A stretch of DNA of 64,000 nucleotides from Serpula lacrymans var. lacrymans S7.9 (Eukaryota > Basidiomycota > Agaricomycetes > Boletales > Serpulaceae): NCBI RefSeq assembly GCF_000218685.1, contig NW_006763293.1, positions 1,358,720 to 1,422,719 on the forward strand, written 5' to 3'. The notes under the pieces are model-generated. The model worked only from the letters and a program-made list of their open reading frames with translations. It had not been told where the DNA came from and did no database searches. The stretch's first letter is position 1. The number at the start of each line of letters is the position of its first letter. Below are positions 1-12,675 of the stretch, piece by piece. The position numbers and the translations under genes were made by a program.

Positions 1-6
1 ACGTAC

Positions 7-553
7 ATGTTTATAGGCATTCGTCAAAGCCCATACGCGGGCTTTGCTTCTATCTATGTCCTGGAACATTTTACGCAACGCGGGGTTTGGCTCGATCATC
101 TCTTCTAAGGGGAGGGTCCCATCGCACTTCTGATCAAAATCCAACGGATCTGGTATGACCAGGCCGTCATTACTAGTCATGGACGAGAGAGAAGATTTAA
201 ACTACCAATATCATGATGGCGAGTTAGGCCACGAAGTGCAAGACCATATTCTGTATAGTATTTGTGATGAAGCCCCGAGGCTTCTTCCTCGGAAAGACCG
301 AGAGAGACGAAATATGCTAAAAGCATGTAATTGATCAGCTAGTGATAACTTATAGGTCACTTATGGCTGCGTACCATGAATACGCTGTCCCATTGCCTGT
401 GATATTCGAGTGCTCGCCGAATACAAGGTATTGTCAATGTCAAACCACACTATGAATCTCGGATCCTCTACTTAATTATTGATCGTGATATTGGTATTTC
501 TTTGATGAAGTAAAAACAAGGGCTTACTTACCGCTGGATTCATTGAGAGACAT
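7..553 (-). CDS. SDT1: Pyrimidine 5'-nucleotidase, HAD family (SDT1/PHM8-like), 3' end outside window
   Basis: Exons 553-532, 467-375, 316-206 and 149-7. The last ends at a GTACGT donor in positions 6-1, so the gene continues past the left edge; 123 residues are visible. HAD motif I is FDIDNTLYS, with nucleophile and acid/base Asp in DxD, near residue 19. A cap region follows (SLGLSEEEASGLHHKYY, LRGLTRHHDIDPLDFD, CDGTLPLEEM), then motif II ALTNAY. This order is that of the yeast Sdt1/Phm8 nucleotidases, which dephosphorylate UMP/CMP and related monophosphates. The start MSLNESSEDPRF was chosen because the short first exon joins in phase to the motif I exon. It is divergent from RPL6 across 450 bp. 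Assignment to the family is firm; exact substrate is inferred. Confidence 0.85.
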
Positions 554-1003
554 GATAGATACAAGATACGCTCAGGGTATAGGCTTTACAAGGAATGAAT
601 GAATACAAAGGGTATGAGTAAAGATACAGCAGCGCGAGATATGGGTGACGGTAATCACGTAGGAGATTGACTCGGGGATGAGCGTACTAAAAATGGTAGT
701 ATACCTGATTTGGAAATGCGTTCGCACGGCACTATCGATGAACTCCGCTATACGTCGCCCGAACTCTCTGTAGTAACGACGTCCTCAGCAATATCCTCAA
801 GACCGACACCAGTGAGCATGAATTCTTGCTTCTTTAAATCGTGGGAGGGGCAGACGATGTCAGAGTGGGATGCTGATGTGATTTAAATGAGAAATTGGGC
901 ACGGGTGGCGATGGATGACTCGAACATTCCCCAGATGCTGCTCTGACTTCATGCTCTTCATTCTACGTTTAACTGCGTTCTCGAGCTAACTTCAAAATTC
1001 CAG
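554..1003. promoter_or_regulatory. Divergent intergenic region, SDT1-like / RPL6
   Basis: 450 bp between two divergent start codons. Immediately before the RPL6 ATG lies a good 3' splice site (GCTAACTTCAAAATTCCAG, branch-like CTAAC), which suggests a 5'UTR intron in RPL6. No ORF here looks coding. Confidence 0.5.
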
Positions 1004-1770
1004 ATGGCCCGCAGTCGACAACTCGCACCCGGCGTTTCGCGCTTCTCACGTTCCCAAGTTGCGTCTCGCCGTGGTCTGTACAAGGGCCTCAAAAAATCCA
1101 AAGATTCTAATGCCGAAGAAACCCCTGCTTTCAAGGAGGTAACAGTTGGTGGAGAGAAGAATGGTTCTACCCGTCTTGTCCCTACCTCCAAAGCACCTCG
1201 ATTCTACCCCGCTGAAGACGTTCGTCAGCCCAAGAAGAGCCGTAAATCACCAAAGCCCACCAAGCTTCGCTCATCTATTACTCCTGGGTCCGTTCTGATC
1301 TTGCTTGCTGGTCGGTTCAGAGGGAAGAGGGTTGTCTTCTTGAAGCAGTTGGAGAGTGGTTTGTTATTGGTGACTGGTCCATACAAGATCAATGGTGTCC
1401 CATTGCGACGAGTTAACCAGGCCTACGTGATTGCCACCTCCACCAAAGTTGACCTCGAAGGTTTGAAGGTACTGTCTTCACAGTCGAATTTCATTGGCGA
1501 TCACTCATAGTCGCGCAGGTTGACGCCAAAATTAACGACGCGTACTTCGCAAAAACCGCTACCAAGGGCTCTGTCTCAGCAGAGGCTGAATTCTTCTCAG
1601 AGGGTAAGCCCAAAGAGAAGGAGCCCTTCCCTGAAGCCAAATCGGCCGATCAAAAGGAGTTGGACAAGGCTATCGTCGCTGCTATCCAGAAGCAGGAGAA
1701 CTTGACTAAATACTTGAAGGCCAGCTTCGGTCTGTCGAAGGGTCAGTTCCCCCATCAAATGGCATTCTAA
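1004..1770 (+). CDS. RPL6: 60S ribosomal protein L6 (eL6)
   Basis: Two exons, 1004-1468 and 1519-1770, give 238 residues, normal for fungal eL6. The N-terminus [19 protein letters not shown] and GLYKGLKK is basic. The core [38 protein letters not shown] and [11 protein letters not shown] is the conserved eL6 KOW/SH3-like fold. The C-terminus ends [16 protein letters not shown]. It is a structural protein of the large ribosomal subunit. The intron (1469-1518, 50 nt) has a GTACTG donor and GCGCAG acceptor and joins AAG to GTT in phase. A splice acceptor abuts the ATG, so a leader intron is likely, as is common in fungal ribosomal protein genes; a start further upstream cannot be excluded. Confidence 0.95.
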
Positions 1771-2099
1771 GGGTAGATAGCGCTTTGATGGGTATGGATT
1801 CTTGGTGTAGATGAGCGGGAGTTTGGGCGCAGGCCTGCCTAGGATTTATGATATGCCATGTTGCACCATGACTCCACATTTTTTCGCTACTTATGCATAA
1901 TGGCCTATACGAACATCCCAGGTCTGAAATTCATCATATTCCTATGAAACAGCGAAAAAAAAAAGACGACCTGAACTTCAGTTGTGTTCATAGCATTATA
2001 AGGTTTTAAGAGTCATTTTTGCGATTAAACTCCGAGTACCTACTGCAGTAAACCTGTTAAGTCCGAGCTTCGGGTAGGTTCACGGTTCATTTCTTTTCT
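1771..2099. other. Intergenic, RPL6 3' side / COX18 5' side
   Basis: 329 bp. It contains the RPL6 3'UTR, an A-rich stretch near 1955-1963 and the COX18 leader. No coding signal was seen. Confidence 0.5.
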
Positions 2100-3239
2100 A
2101 TGTTGTCTTACCGGTCTGTGCATGGTGCACACCGTAATCTTACACGTCCATGTCGCTCAACCATCGTAAAGAGAGGCCCATCACAGTCGAAGCGAACGTT
2201 CATCAGTGTCCAGACGATATCAGAAGGATTCCTTGACTTGGCAACTGCTGTTCCTCTGCCCCCTTCATTGCCACCTTATTCTACGACCATCATCTTATGC
2301 ACGATTCTTTCAAGGCTTTTCTTAACAGTTCCATTTTCGATATGGGTAAGGCAGAAAAGCCTTTTTTATAGCTTTTTTAATAAATAGGTGTCTTCAGGCT
2401 AAAAAGCGGCAGTGGAGAGCGGAAGAAGTCGTTATGCCCAAGGTTGAAAAACTCAAACCCATAATATCCAAGAAAGTGATGGACGAGATGAAGCGAGCTC
2501 AAGTCAGAGCTCCTAAGGAGGAGTTACAAATAATGCACGCCAAACGAGTCAAACAACTAGTTCAGTTTTGTATATCCATTCAAGCCCTTCACGCAACTCT
2601 GACATACCACGTGTAATCACATTTCAGTTGACTGACCGACGTACCCAGCTACTTTCCGAGCATCGTTGTCGTCCATTGCCAACCATGTTGATACCACCAT
2701 TGACGCAACTACCACTCTTCATGGGTTTTTCTGTTGTTCTTAATCGCCTTTCACAGTCCCCCACTCCTTTCGACTCTGAATCCTTCTTCACTTTATCAAC
2801 ACTAGCTCATGCGGATCCGACAGCTACTCTGCCAATAGCTCTTGGCTTCATCACTCTAGCCAATGTGGAGACTTCCCGCTGGTTTATAACTGACCAACAA
2901 CGGGAGCGTGAAAAGAAAGTGGCAAAATGGAAAGAGGAAAGGCTTTCTCAAGGTCATACAATCCTCGAGCCCCAAAAAATTATCAAGTCTGCTCTGAGGC
3001 TTGTCTCAGTGGGGCGTATCCTTGTGGGTACCATGGTACCAGGCGTAAGTGCTCATTACTCATTGAAGACTGTTAGTTCTGACTTCGTTATTACGGTCTC
3101 AAAGGGAGTTATTCTTTACTGGGTAACTTCAGCTACTTTTGGACTTATCCAGACCTGGATTTTCGATTACTGGGAGATGCGGAGGAAGAAACACATTTCA
3201 CAACGTCAACCTTCACCCAAGGCCTCCAAGCATCAATGA
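2100..3239 (+). CDS. COX18: Mitochondrial inner-membrane insertase COX18 (OXA1/YidC/Alb3 family)
   Basis: Exons 2100-2345, 2398-2559, 2628-3044 and 3105-3239 give 319 residues. The first 40 residues are rich in Arg/Ser/Thr without acids, a typical mitochondrial presequence. Family features in order: YSTTIILCTILSRLFLTVPF (first membrane segment), a charged coiled matrix loop (KKRQWRAEEVV to HAKRVKQ), HRCRPLPTMLIPPLTQLPLF (the P-x2-QLP signature), and the last segments GGVILYWVTSATFGLIQ. Known Cox18 inserts the C-terminal tail of Cox2. The last intron (3045-3104) is 60 nt, a multiple of three and open, so its removal rests on the GTAAGT donor, the CTGAC branch site and family alignment around ILYW. 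The donor of intron 2 (GTTCAG) is weak but forced by phase. Confidence 0.85.
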
Positions 3240-3728
3240 CATGGCCATGAAAAAGCTAGGTTCGTGTGACAGTACTTAATCCCTTAAATCTTTTCACCGC
3301 GGGATGACGATAAAAGTGGTCTTGAGGGAACCCCTTTATGGCTCTCAGAGCTGGTGGTACCCTGTGAATATGTCTTGATCTAATATGACCGCGTTCTACA
3401 AGTCTACCGTAAATGAATCATTACTGATAGTGCAGTTTGTAGGTCATATATATCGATATTTCGATTCGATGGATCGCCTGCCCAGGCTTGGTGGGGTAGG
3501 GTGTTGGCAGTACTAGGGAGGCATCCGGCCTTTACTCGACTGCAGATGACTTTGACGGTCTTATAGTCTAGTGAACCATATCATGGTTATCCTTTATACT
3601 ATATAAACCTATATTTTCCCAAAAATAAGGGAATTCTGCTCTCGTTTTCAAAAATAAGCTTAAGACTGGTCGTGAATTTGGCTTCTGAAAGTTACACAGC
3701 CACAAGGGCGTGATACTTGTCTGCTACC
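3240..3728. other. Intergenic, COX18 / AP-1 sigma
   Basis: 489 bp between two plus-strand genes. A TATATAAA-like run lies near 3600-3607, about 125 bp before the next ATG. No ORF with coding character was seen. Confidence 0.5.
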
Positions 3729-4541
3729 ATGATCAACTACATTCTGCTTGTATCACGGCAAGGCTGGTTGAGCTCTCATAACTTTGCAGATACAAAGACC
3801 TGATCTTAGTATAATGCACAGGCAAAGTCCGTTTAGCAAAATGGTTTACCACTATGTCTCCCAAAGCAAAGGCAAAGATCGTGAAAGACGTTACGCAGCT
3901 GGTTCTCGCTCGTCGGACACGAATGTGTAACTTCTTGGAATATAAAGGTATGTGGCATTCTCGCGCTTGGGTGATTGTCGAGCGGTGCTTAAGGCAGGTC
4001 AGATACAAAAGTCGTCTATCGGCGGTATGCATCACTATTCTTTGTTTGTGGGATTACATCGGGAGACAACGAGCTTGTGACATTGGAAATTATCCATCGT
4101 TATGTGGAGGTTCTGGATCGCTATTTTGGCAATGTAAGCATCGTATACTTATATCGCAACCATTTTATGCTCACTCTTATGCCTTGTTTAGGTCTGCGAA
4201 CTCGATCTGTGAGTCTACATCGTCTACATCCCATGTTGCAGGAGCATATGTGCTTATCACCCTTTAGAATATTCAACTTCCAGAAAGCATATGCTGTATG
4301 TTTCTTATTATACTTTAGCTCTGCTGTGGACTAAGCTCCCTATAGATCTTGGATGAACTTATAATATCAGGCGAGCTTCAAGAATCGTCAAAGAAGTCTG
4401 TGCTACGAGTAGTACGTCTTTTGCTCTCGCTTTTCGAAAATCTAAACCACATCTTTTCAAAAGGTTACGCAGTCGGATGGTGTAGAAGAACAAGAGAACA
4501 GCGAAGATACGTTGGCTCGGTTAGGATCAAGAAGTGGTTAG
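3729..4541 (+). CDS. AP-1 clathrin adaptor complex small subunit (sigma)
   Basis: Seven exons (3729-3762, 3822-3947, 4003-4133, 4192-4208, 4268-4295, 4346-4411, 4464-4541) give 159 residues, the family's usual size. It opens [20 protein letters not shown], then [17 protein letters not shown], the dileucine-pocket strand [48 protein letters not shown] and [10 protein letters not shown], all diagnostic of sigma chains. The [13 protein letters not shown] region matches AP-1 rather than AP-2 or AP-3. It acts in clathrin sorting at the trans-Golgi/endosome. The first intron (3763-3821) has a GC donor (GCTGGT) with CACAG acceptor; no GT alternative keeps frame. One exon is only 17 nt. The donor of the last intron could be shifted by one codon. 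Confidence 0.9.
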
Positions 4542-4994
4542 AATTACTTCCACCTTTCAGTGTATTATAAATGCGTTATAATATTTGGTGATTCAAGGTC
4601 TCTTGATATCATGAAAATGTATCCACCAGTGCATACATCTATCTGGCCAACACTCATCAGACGTTCGGCCTATTACAAGAACTTGTTCAATCACGACATC
4701 GGTACAGCATTGGCACTTAGATGGGTGGGGGCTGTAACGATCTTTCTTTCTATCGTTCTTTTTGCCAAAAAGGTGATACAATCATGGAATTAGTTACTAC
4801 GTATATGTATCCTTGTCAGCAAGCAAACAAATTTCAAAAGGCTTATTTACAGATGTCGACTGTCAGCATCAGTAGTTTGATCCGACAGGGACAGGGGGAA
4901 CTAGAGCTTTATAATGATCTGTCTGCCATCACCGAAATTGGGGTTCATCGCAGGTTTGGCTGATCATACATCACTCAGCCCAGCGCTACAAGTG
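4542..4994. other. Convergent intergenic region, AP-1 sigma / REX3
   Basis: 453 bp between two convergent stop codons. Short ORFs on both strands lack family signals and overlap each other. I see only 3'UTR sequence. Confidence 0.5.
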
Positions 4995-7181
4995 CTACAA
5001 AGCAGGTGTGGACTGAGACGTAGCAACAACATCGGTACCTTCCTTAGCTGATAATGCCGATGTTGATGAAGGTGTCGGCTTGGGCTTGGGCTTGATGTCG
5101 TTCAATACATAATGCCGTACAAGGTCAAGAGTAGCTATGGAGTCTTCGACAGACGAGTGACCAACTGATCCACCGCCAGTCTGTATAGTAAGGCCAAGAT
5201 GTTCTTTTGCCCTGGTTTCCATTAAGCTGCGTGTAGTAGCAATGCGAAGGGCGACTTACAAATCCCGTAGAGCTCGCCTGTACGGTGCCCCAAGTCGGTG
5301 GGGAAAGAGCACAACAGTGTCAATGCATCGGTGATGAATCATGCGCAGTGTTTTCAAGTCATTGTCTAAGGCATGACCAACAATGATGGTATCCGAGTTT
5401 ATAAAGGCATCTAATGAATTCCGTATTGATGATAGAGATAAAGTGGCCTTGGAATGGTCTTCCTGCGTAATGCCAGAGAAGCGGGTATTATAATCTCTAT
5501 GAAGTGAACATTTTAGACAGTGAACCGCTGAGGATATAAGATACCAACATTATTTCAACACCCTCATCCATTCGGACTAGCTCATCAAAAATTTCAGCGC
5601 CTGAACCATCCACCACCGAGACACGTGCTACCCGCATACCTCCGGTGGTATAGATCATCTCGCAATCAAGGGCAACTACATCAAGGGCAGTATCACCGGA
5701 GGAAGAAGCGGCTGATTTTCCTTCGGGGGCTGGATTACTAGTGAAGGAAAAAGGGTGGCGAGCATGAATATCCTCCGGATTGGATTCGTAGAATACGTGG
5801 GACCCTCGGCTACACCCTTGACCATCACTGGTGGATTTTGAGCAACAAGAATAGAGTCGCAATCTCTCGCCTACGTAAGGAGGAACATTTAGCAGTGAAT
5901 GATGCAAGATATAGAAGATGTACAAAACTCGCCATTTATAGCCTTGGTGAATGGTCTACCCCAGTGAAATATGCATTCATCTACTCCGGCATCTCGTTTG
6001 ACCATGTAAGGCTGTGCACATCGTTCACATTGCATCACTTTTCCCTCGGCGTGTGGCCTGTCACCTCCGATCCCGTCCGGGACCCCAGTGATGTACCCCC
6101 ACTTCTGCATGTCCTCTATTGACATTACGAGGGAGTCGAGATGTGCACGAGTGAGCCGCAAGGAATTCCGCTTCTTTCGCGATTCTTCCCGAATTGCAAG
6201 GTCACCTTCAGTTCCTACAGAAGGGTGCGATATTGAATCGGGAAAGGGACGCTTCTTGAGAGTTACTATTGAACTTATTACTGCCTACGGAAACTTATGA
6301 GAGACCAGGGCCCGGTGGAATATAAAAATGACCGTACGTTGCGATACGCAAGTTTGTTGGACTTCTTGTATACTTCTTCCTCCTGGCGAAGAGCATGTTC
6401 TGTTGCGATAGTCGGATTGGTTGGAAGAATCGTGTCGTATAAAACAACAAAATGGTCGTAAAGTGATTTGACCATGGCCTAACTTATGGTGAATGAAACG
6501 ACAAAAGGACGGAGGGAATTTGGGATCACCTGACGAACGGGCAAGGCCACCTGAGACAGTGCAGCGTTGATTCTGAGAATTGGAACGCCTGACTGAGGAG
6601 GGAAAATCGCATCAGAATGAGTTTCTAGAGCTGAGGTTGACTATTTGAACGTCACGTACTTGTGCCGTTGGTGGTATAGAAGGTTTTGGAATTGGCTTCT
6701 GTGTTGCGCTTAGCTTCTGGCGCTGTCTCGGAGGTTCGCTAGTGCTGGCATCTAATGCAGATGGAGCGGAAAGCTCGAATGGCCTCTTTGCTGGGGCTGC
6801 TGAGGTCCTGCCACTGGTGCTGGCCATAGGGAGCTTTGATGGTCCAGATACGCTGGTCGCCGTTGTCGATGAAGAGGGTTGCTTTGAGTCATCGATAGAA
6901 TCAGTGGGAATGGGAGGTGAATGTAGGTCGGTGGTGGAGGAAAGTATGGACGGCGGGCGCATACAGTCATGCCTCGTTGGAGACATTGCTCTGGGAGACA
7001 GCCGTTGTTCCTCACGACGGCGGCATCGTTGTGGGCAATGCCATGGGCGGCCGGTAACGGGGCAGTACCGGGAGGGCGGTGCACCGGTGCCGGTAAACCA
7101 ATGGGAGGGAATGAGGTAATCTGATACGGATAAATGCCGATGGGTCGGTCGACTTGGCAGTGGCGCCGCTTTTCGGCCCAT
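4995..7181 (-). CDS. REX3: RNA exonuclease REX3-like (DEDDh 3'-5' exoribonuclease)
   Basis: Exons 7181-6660, 6592-6530, 6478-6338, 6284-5933, 5870-5549, 5496-5260 and 5226-4995 give 622 residues. The C-terminal half (about 423-600) is an RNase T/exonuclease domain: VVALDCEM (D428, E430), GHALDNDLKTL (third acid), then GGSVGHSSVEDSIATLDL (His and last Asp of DEDDh). Before it, CERCAQPYM...CIFHWGRP and YSCCSKSTSDGQGCSRGSH supply Cys/His pairs seen in Rex3 proteins, after KSLYDHFVVLYDTILPT. Yeast Rex3 trims MRP RNA and other small RNAs. Intron 4 has a GC donor (5932 downward, GCGAGT) that restores AINGERLRLY; a GT donor at 5923 would add three residues. The first 174 residues are low complexity, so the start at 7181 is uncertain; it lies 89 bp from the divergent ceramide synthase ATG. 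Confidence 0.85.
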
Positions 7182-7270
7182 CCTTATTAGCTCTTACGTT
7201 CCCCCGAAAAACCATTCGTTGGGCGTAAGCTCTTTTTTTGGTTGGCTTTTGCTCTCATCTTCAAGGCGCA

Positions 7271-9101
7271 ATGGCGTCCCAAGGTTCTACTATTCACTCA
7301 CGACGACGGCAAGGCAGAGGTCGGGCTGGCTCATTGCACCGCATCGAGTGCGTCTTCATTGATGGCACACACCAACCAGCGCACTCACCACCTGTCGTTT
7401 TCTAGGACTGACCCTGGCCACCATCTAACAGGCCCATTCATGGCACAAACGTAGGTCGTTTCTCCACCAAACACCCCACTCAATCCTCACTTCGATTCCC
7501 GACTTCGCTGGCATCTCAGCCCTATCGGTTCAAATACCCCCGATTCCAACGGTTCCCCTGTATCACTCAAAGGAAGCGGGTTCAACCATACCAAGCATGC
7601 AGAAGGCTTCTTGGCTGATCTCAAGAGCGCCAGATGGGTGGTAGAGCCTGGTGCGTCCATCGCTGCTTTACTGTCCTGTACCCGCACTACCATTGCAACT
7701 TACGAGGGACGCCCAGCTTCATCCCTCAAGTTACTCATGATTCCTGTTATATTATACCTAAACTGGCATTTTCTTAGCCCATATGTCTCTCCTAACTCCC
7801 CCAATCCCTTCGAGCCGATGTTGTTCATCTCCCACCGTGTCCCTTCGTCACCGGACGACAAACCTCTATATGCAAAAGGCTATTTCGACTTACTGTTTAT
7901 CGCATACTATGTCATATTCTTCTCATTTTTGCGACAGTTCATTACCATAATCATCTCTCAGCCTGTTGCAAGGTACTTCGGCATCAGGAAGCAAGGAAAG
8001 TTGGACAGATTTGGTGAACAAGGTTATGCACTAGTGTATTTCGCTGTGATGGGCGCATGGGGTCTTGTTAGTACCCTCATCTCTGTGTTCATATTTTTGG
8101 AAACTGATACATTGGATAGCGTATAATGTCACAATTGCCTACTTGGTGGTATCGTACAGATTCCTTTTGGATAGGTAAGTGACAAATATTGATAGGCGAC
8201 ATTCCTTATCTGAGGAACCTTCCAAGACTATCCTCAGTGGCAAATGCATCCAGAGCTAAAGCGTTACTACCTAATGCACTCCGCCTACTGGTGTCAACAG
8301 TTCATAGTCCTCCTACTTCGTCTCGAAAAGCCACGGTCAGATTATACAGAACTAATTGCACACCACATTGTCACGTTGTGGTTAATTGGGTATGTTATTG
8401 CATTGCTGGCTGCAATATCTAGACTAAAAATGGAAAATAATATTACAGGTGGAGTTATCTAGTCAATCTCACCCTTATAGGTCATGCTGTTCACATGAGC
8501 ATGGATATCCCTGATGCTTTCTTGGCTGTATGTTTGTTTTCTAACTGTTTGAGTCTCATCTTGTTAACTTGGTCTGGTCACAAGTTCTCGAAGTTATTGA
8601 ACTATATCCAGTGGGAAAAATCCAAGTCTATTGCTTTTTTGGTATTTATTTGTATTTGGACGTCAGTCATTTCCCCATATTCCTTGATACACATAGTCTG
8701 AGGCGTATTCTTTAGATATTTCCGACATTGGTTGAACCTTGTCATATTGTGGTCAGTCTGGTATGAGTTTGACTTAATACCGTATGTTACCCGAAATCCT
8801 ATTTCTTTTTGTGTTACTCATCGCACTCATCTTACAGAGAAGCGTCGAGAGCATGGATACCAGAAAATGGAGTATGGCTAACGTGGTGGATGAAATATCA
8901 AATATTTACCCCCCTCGTGCTTCTTCACATGCTGAACATCTTCTGGTCCTTCTTGATGTGGCGTATTTTGATACGGTTAGTTATATGTCAGTTTTATCCT
9001 TGTATCCAGCTGATATGTTCATGATATTTAGTTCAATTAAGACTGCTGTGACGGTCACAGATGAACGATCTGACGACGAGGATGACGATGAGGATGATTA
9101 G
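7271..9101 (+). CDS. LAC1: Ceramide synthase (sphingosine N-acyltransferase), LAG1/LAC1 type
   Basis: Ten exons: 7271-7347, 7406-7450, 7520-8066, 8120-8174, 8227-8389, 8449-8527, 8585-8661, 8716-8781, 8838-8975, 9032-9101; 438 residues. The TLC domain shows KLDRFGEQGYALVYF, SQLPTWWYRTDSFWIDYP, MHPELKRYYLMHSAYWCQQ and the Lag1 catalytic motif ELIAHHIVTLWLIG with its paired His, then GHAVHMSMDIPDAFLA and FSKLLNYIQW. Several hydrophobic segments fit an ER multi-pass enzyme joining acyl-CoA to a sphingoid base. The N-terminal DPGHHLTGPF and the acidic tail DEDDDEDD are common in fungal members. All joins keep phase. It is divergent from REX3 with only 89 bp between the predicted starts. Confidence 0.93.
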
Positions 9102-9294
9102 AAGAATGATCAAGCTTAACAAACGACAGTGCTTGTCGAGTTACATATTAGATCAACGAATTCTTTCTTTGATACCTTGGATATCCACCAATATAAAACT
9201 AACGATAACCGAAGTAAATATCCTGGAGATAAATAGGAGCAAGCGTACAAATACCCTTCACATTCATATTCATTTTTCTTCTACTTCTTTCTTT

Positions 9295-10942
9295 CTAGGA
9301 ACTGATTTTAGCAGCAGCATTTTCGGTTGTCTTTGTGTCGTCATTATCATTAGTGTTTGTTGGGGGAGTACGTAGCTCTCCGGTTTTCAAATTATACCCT
9401 GAATACGAGGCAAAAAGCCCTTCCTGGTCTGAAAAGTCATCTTCATCTTCCCAAGCTTGAAATTGCACTTTGACGCCAGCTCCAACGTGAGATCCATTGA
9501 TAGAGTTGGCGGTGTCTGTGCGATTGGGCCAACGTTTCTCTCGTTGTATGTCCAAGGGATCACCGGACGCCATCGCTGTCAAGGCCTGTAGTGTATGCTA
9601 GAATTTCATTATTCGTACTGGTCATGTTGCGGATAAAGGGTGACGAGAAACGTACATGTGCATCGTTACCAGCATTGTGTAGATACTCGGTAGGTATCTG
9701 CAGATGCCTGCAGACACGCTCAAGTGATCTCCGGTTATGGCCAGACTCACCCTCCAATGCGGCAAAAAGATCGGAAGTATCTATGATGAACATGCCCTCA
9801 CTGGGAGTGGCGTCAGGGAGTAAGAACGTCAACTCTGGTAGTTGTGCGTCGACCATTTTGGAGCGCAAGTATCTAACATCGACTGAATGGATATAGAAAA
9901 TTGAGAAAGGAGAAGCAGAGCTCACTTTATGTCCTGGTTGTTATCGTGAAATACAAGATAAACAGGTCCATTTTCAGAAAGGGAGGAGATAAGGTCTTGA
10001 ATCCGTTGTTTGAAGTCAGCTCTGGTGACGATCTGGCTTTCCCCGAATTTAAAGTGCTGATGACGCGGATCATTAAGAAGGGACGCAGACACAAGCACGT
10101 AATTAATCCGTACCTCTCCGTGGTTTGGCACATATGTATTGGTGTAGTACCGGTGCTCCTTCACGATCAGATGGCCTTGTTCTTCGATTTCTTCATCATC
10201 TTGCCATCGGATAAGCGACCAACCAAATTCGGTTAAGAGTGTATGATCGCGATCCCAAGCCTCGAAATCTAGAGCACACCAGACGCCACGTTTGCTAGCC
10301 CAGTAAGACCGAACACGTTCGAAGAGATCACGGCGCGTGTTAAGCAATGGGTTGGCTCCCTTTAGTCGTTTATTATTTTTCTCGATTTTCTAGATGATGA
10401 GTGGAGTCATTAAGTTGAATATTAAGCTGATTGTGTGTATTAAAGTACTTTGAGTGCACTCTTCAGCTCGCCACCAGTTTTATACACTACCGGTGAGACG
10501 TGCCGCAGATTGGAATCGGTTAAGAGGCAGTCTGAGTATGGGATAGAGATAGGCTCCTTGGTGAGCCCCATTGCATGTAACCAGTATCTCAGATATTCGA
10601 CTTGAGCGGAAGAAAATAGCAGACGGGTTTCGTAGTTTTGCAAAGTTCCTGTGGCAAGATCAGGGCCAAGCGACGAATCTCAAAGACACAGAAATACTAG
10701 CCCATGAAAAGTTCTGCACCATCGACATCCTTTCTGCGAAGGGGGTGGTCCGGATGAACGAGAGCATCGTGTGCCAGTACGGCCTTGAGTGGACCTCGGT
10801 CATCTGGGTTTGGCAGAGCCTGGTGCCTATTACAAGAAGGAATGCATGAGTGGCAGATCAGGGATGAAATCATGTCTCGTTACCATTCAAACCATATATC
10901 CGTATATCTGTAATATCCTGTTATCACTGGAGAGATGGCCAT
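9295..10942 (-). CDS. Gfd2/YDR514C-like protein, RNase H-fold domain
   Basis: Exons 10942-10884, 10826-10720, 10648-10449, 10359-10114, 10056-9926, 9872-9656 and 9585-9295 give 416 residues. It starts MAISPVITGYYRYTDIWFEW and HQALPNPDDRGPLKAVLAHD. A single ribonuclease-H-like domain follows: GVWCALDFEAWDRDHTLLTE (first acids), VYLVFHDNNQDIKYL, FIIDTSDLFAAL, RRSLERVCRHLQI and LHNAGNDAH, the arrangement in yeast Gfd2/YDR514C. Acids and His at exonuclease-like positions suggest nuclease ancestry; activity is not established. Yeast Gfd2 is linked to mRNA export through Dbp5. The donor of intron 2 may be GTGCAG (used here) or a GC site 19 nt further on. The tail is rich in Thr/Asn/Asp. It is divergent from the CENP-A gene across 187 bp. 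Confidence 0.7.
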
Positions 10943-11129
10943 CGTGGTGGTAGGAAGAGGGAACGAGAGCGTATGTGGAAAGCTTCTTTCTTACTATATA
11001 TGGAGAACGTTCCTTCGTCCCAAATTGAAAGCCCGCCCTTATGGGCAGGCCACCGTGAAAGTGAGATTCCGAGTTGAGTCTTTGCTCTCGAACGCGGTCT
11101 CGTGATCTCTCCTTTCATCTCTCTCCTAA

Positions 11130-11880
<751 letters not shown>

Positions 11881-12675
11881 GTTATTTAGATCCATTATTT
11901 TCGTATTCGTTGATCTTGGCTAGTACTTTTGTAGTTATCTCTATTCATGTTGGTTAGTAAATAGTGTTTGTAATTATATCGATGTGGCAACTGCTAGAAG
12001 TACATTATGTCCTCGAGTTGTAACAGTTATGGTAAACCCCTATAGACTTAGGTCAGACAGGAGCATACCCAAATCCAAGCGCAAAACGATCCACCCATAA
12101 CCAATGTTGAAATTTTGAGACGTTAAAGCTTGGAGCTTTGAAATTTGAAGTGACGTTCCATATCTCCAGATCCCTCTTATTAACACATGTCGTGTGATAA
12201 CTTGCACGATAGCATTGTAATTCAATTTTCCCAGTATCAAACATCCTATGATGAGTTTTCAAACATGACCTCGTACAATGTCAATTTGGAGTGTACCAAG
12301 CTATAAAAATGATATCGATAACAGAAGAAAAGTCCTGATCAAGAGAAAGTATGTAGGAGAAAATCAGAGTGATTACCAAGACCGATGCAGCTGAGCACTA
12401 GTATGACAGATGTTTGGGTGGATGGAGAAAGTTCCTGGAACGGAAAGAGGTAAAGGAGAACGAATAATTAATACGAGTACACAGAATACCCGCAATAAAA
12501 AGAAAATAGTCTTCAGTTATGCACGAATCCAATGCGAGTGGGTATTGAGTATAGAGAATGCGATATAAATGAGCGGAATCGTATACCGCTAATGCATTGC
12601 AAGCTATGCGCGGGATCGACAATGTAATGTTAGAGGACTTGCAAGAAAAAGTGTTCTGAATCTGTCCACAAGAGG
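11881..12675. other. Convergent intergenic region downstream of CENP-A
   Basis: 795 bp, AT-rich, between the convergent ends of the CENP-A gene and the coiled-coil gene. Only short overlapping ORFs without family signals. Nothing recognised. Confidence 0.5.

Noticed and set aside
4560..4963. Overlapping ORFs between AP-1 sigma and REX3
   Set aside because: Several short frames on both strands overlap, none has a family motif, and they lie in convergent 3'UTRs.
10701..10714. A further GC donor in the Gfd2-like gene
   Set aside because: A GT donor (GTGCAG at 10719) also keeps phase, so the GC site is not required and was not counted among GC-AG introns.
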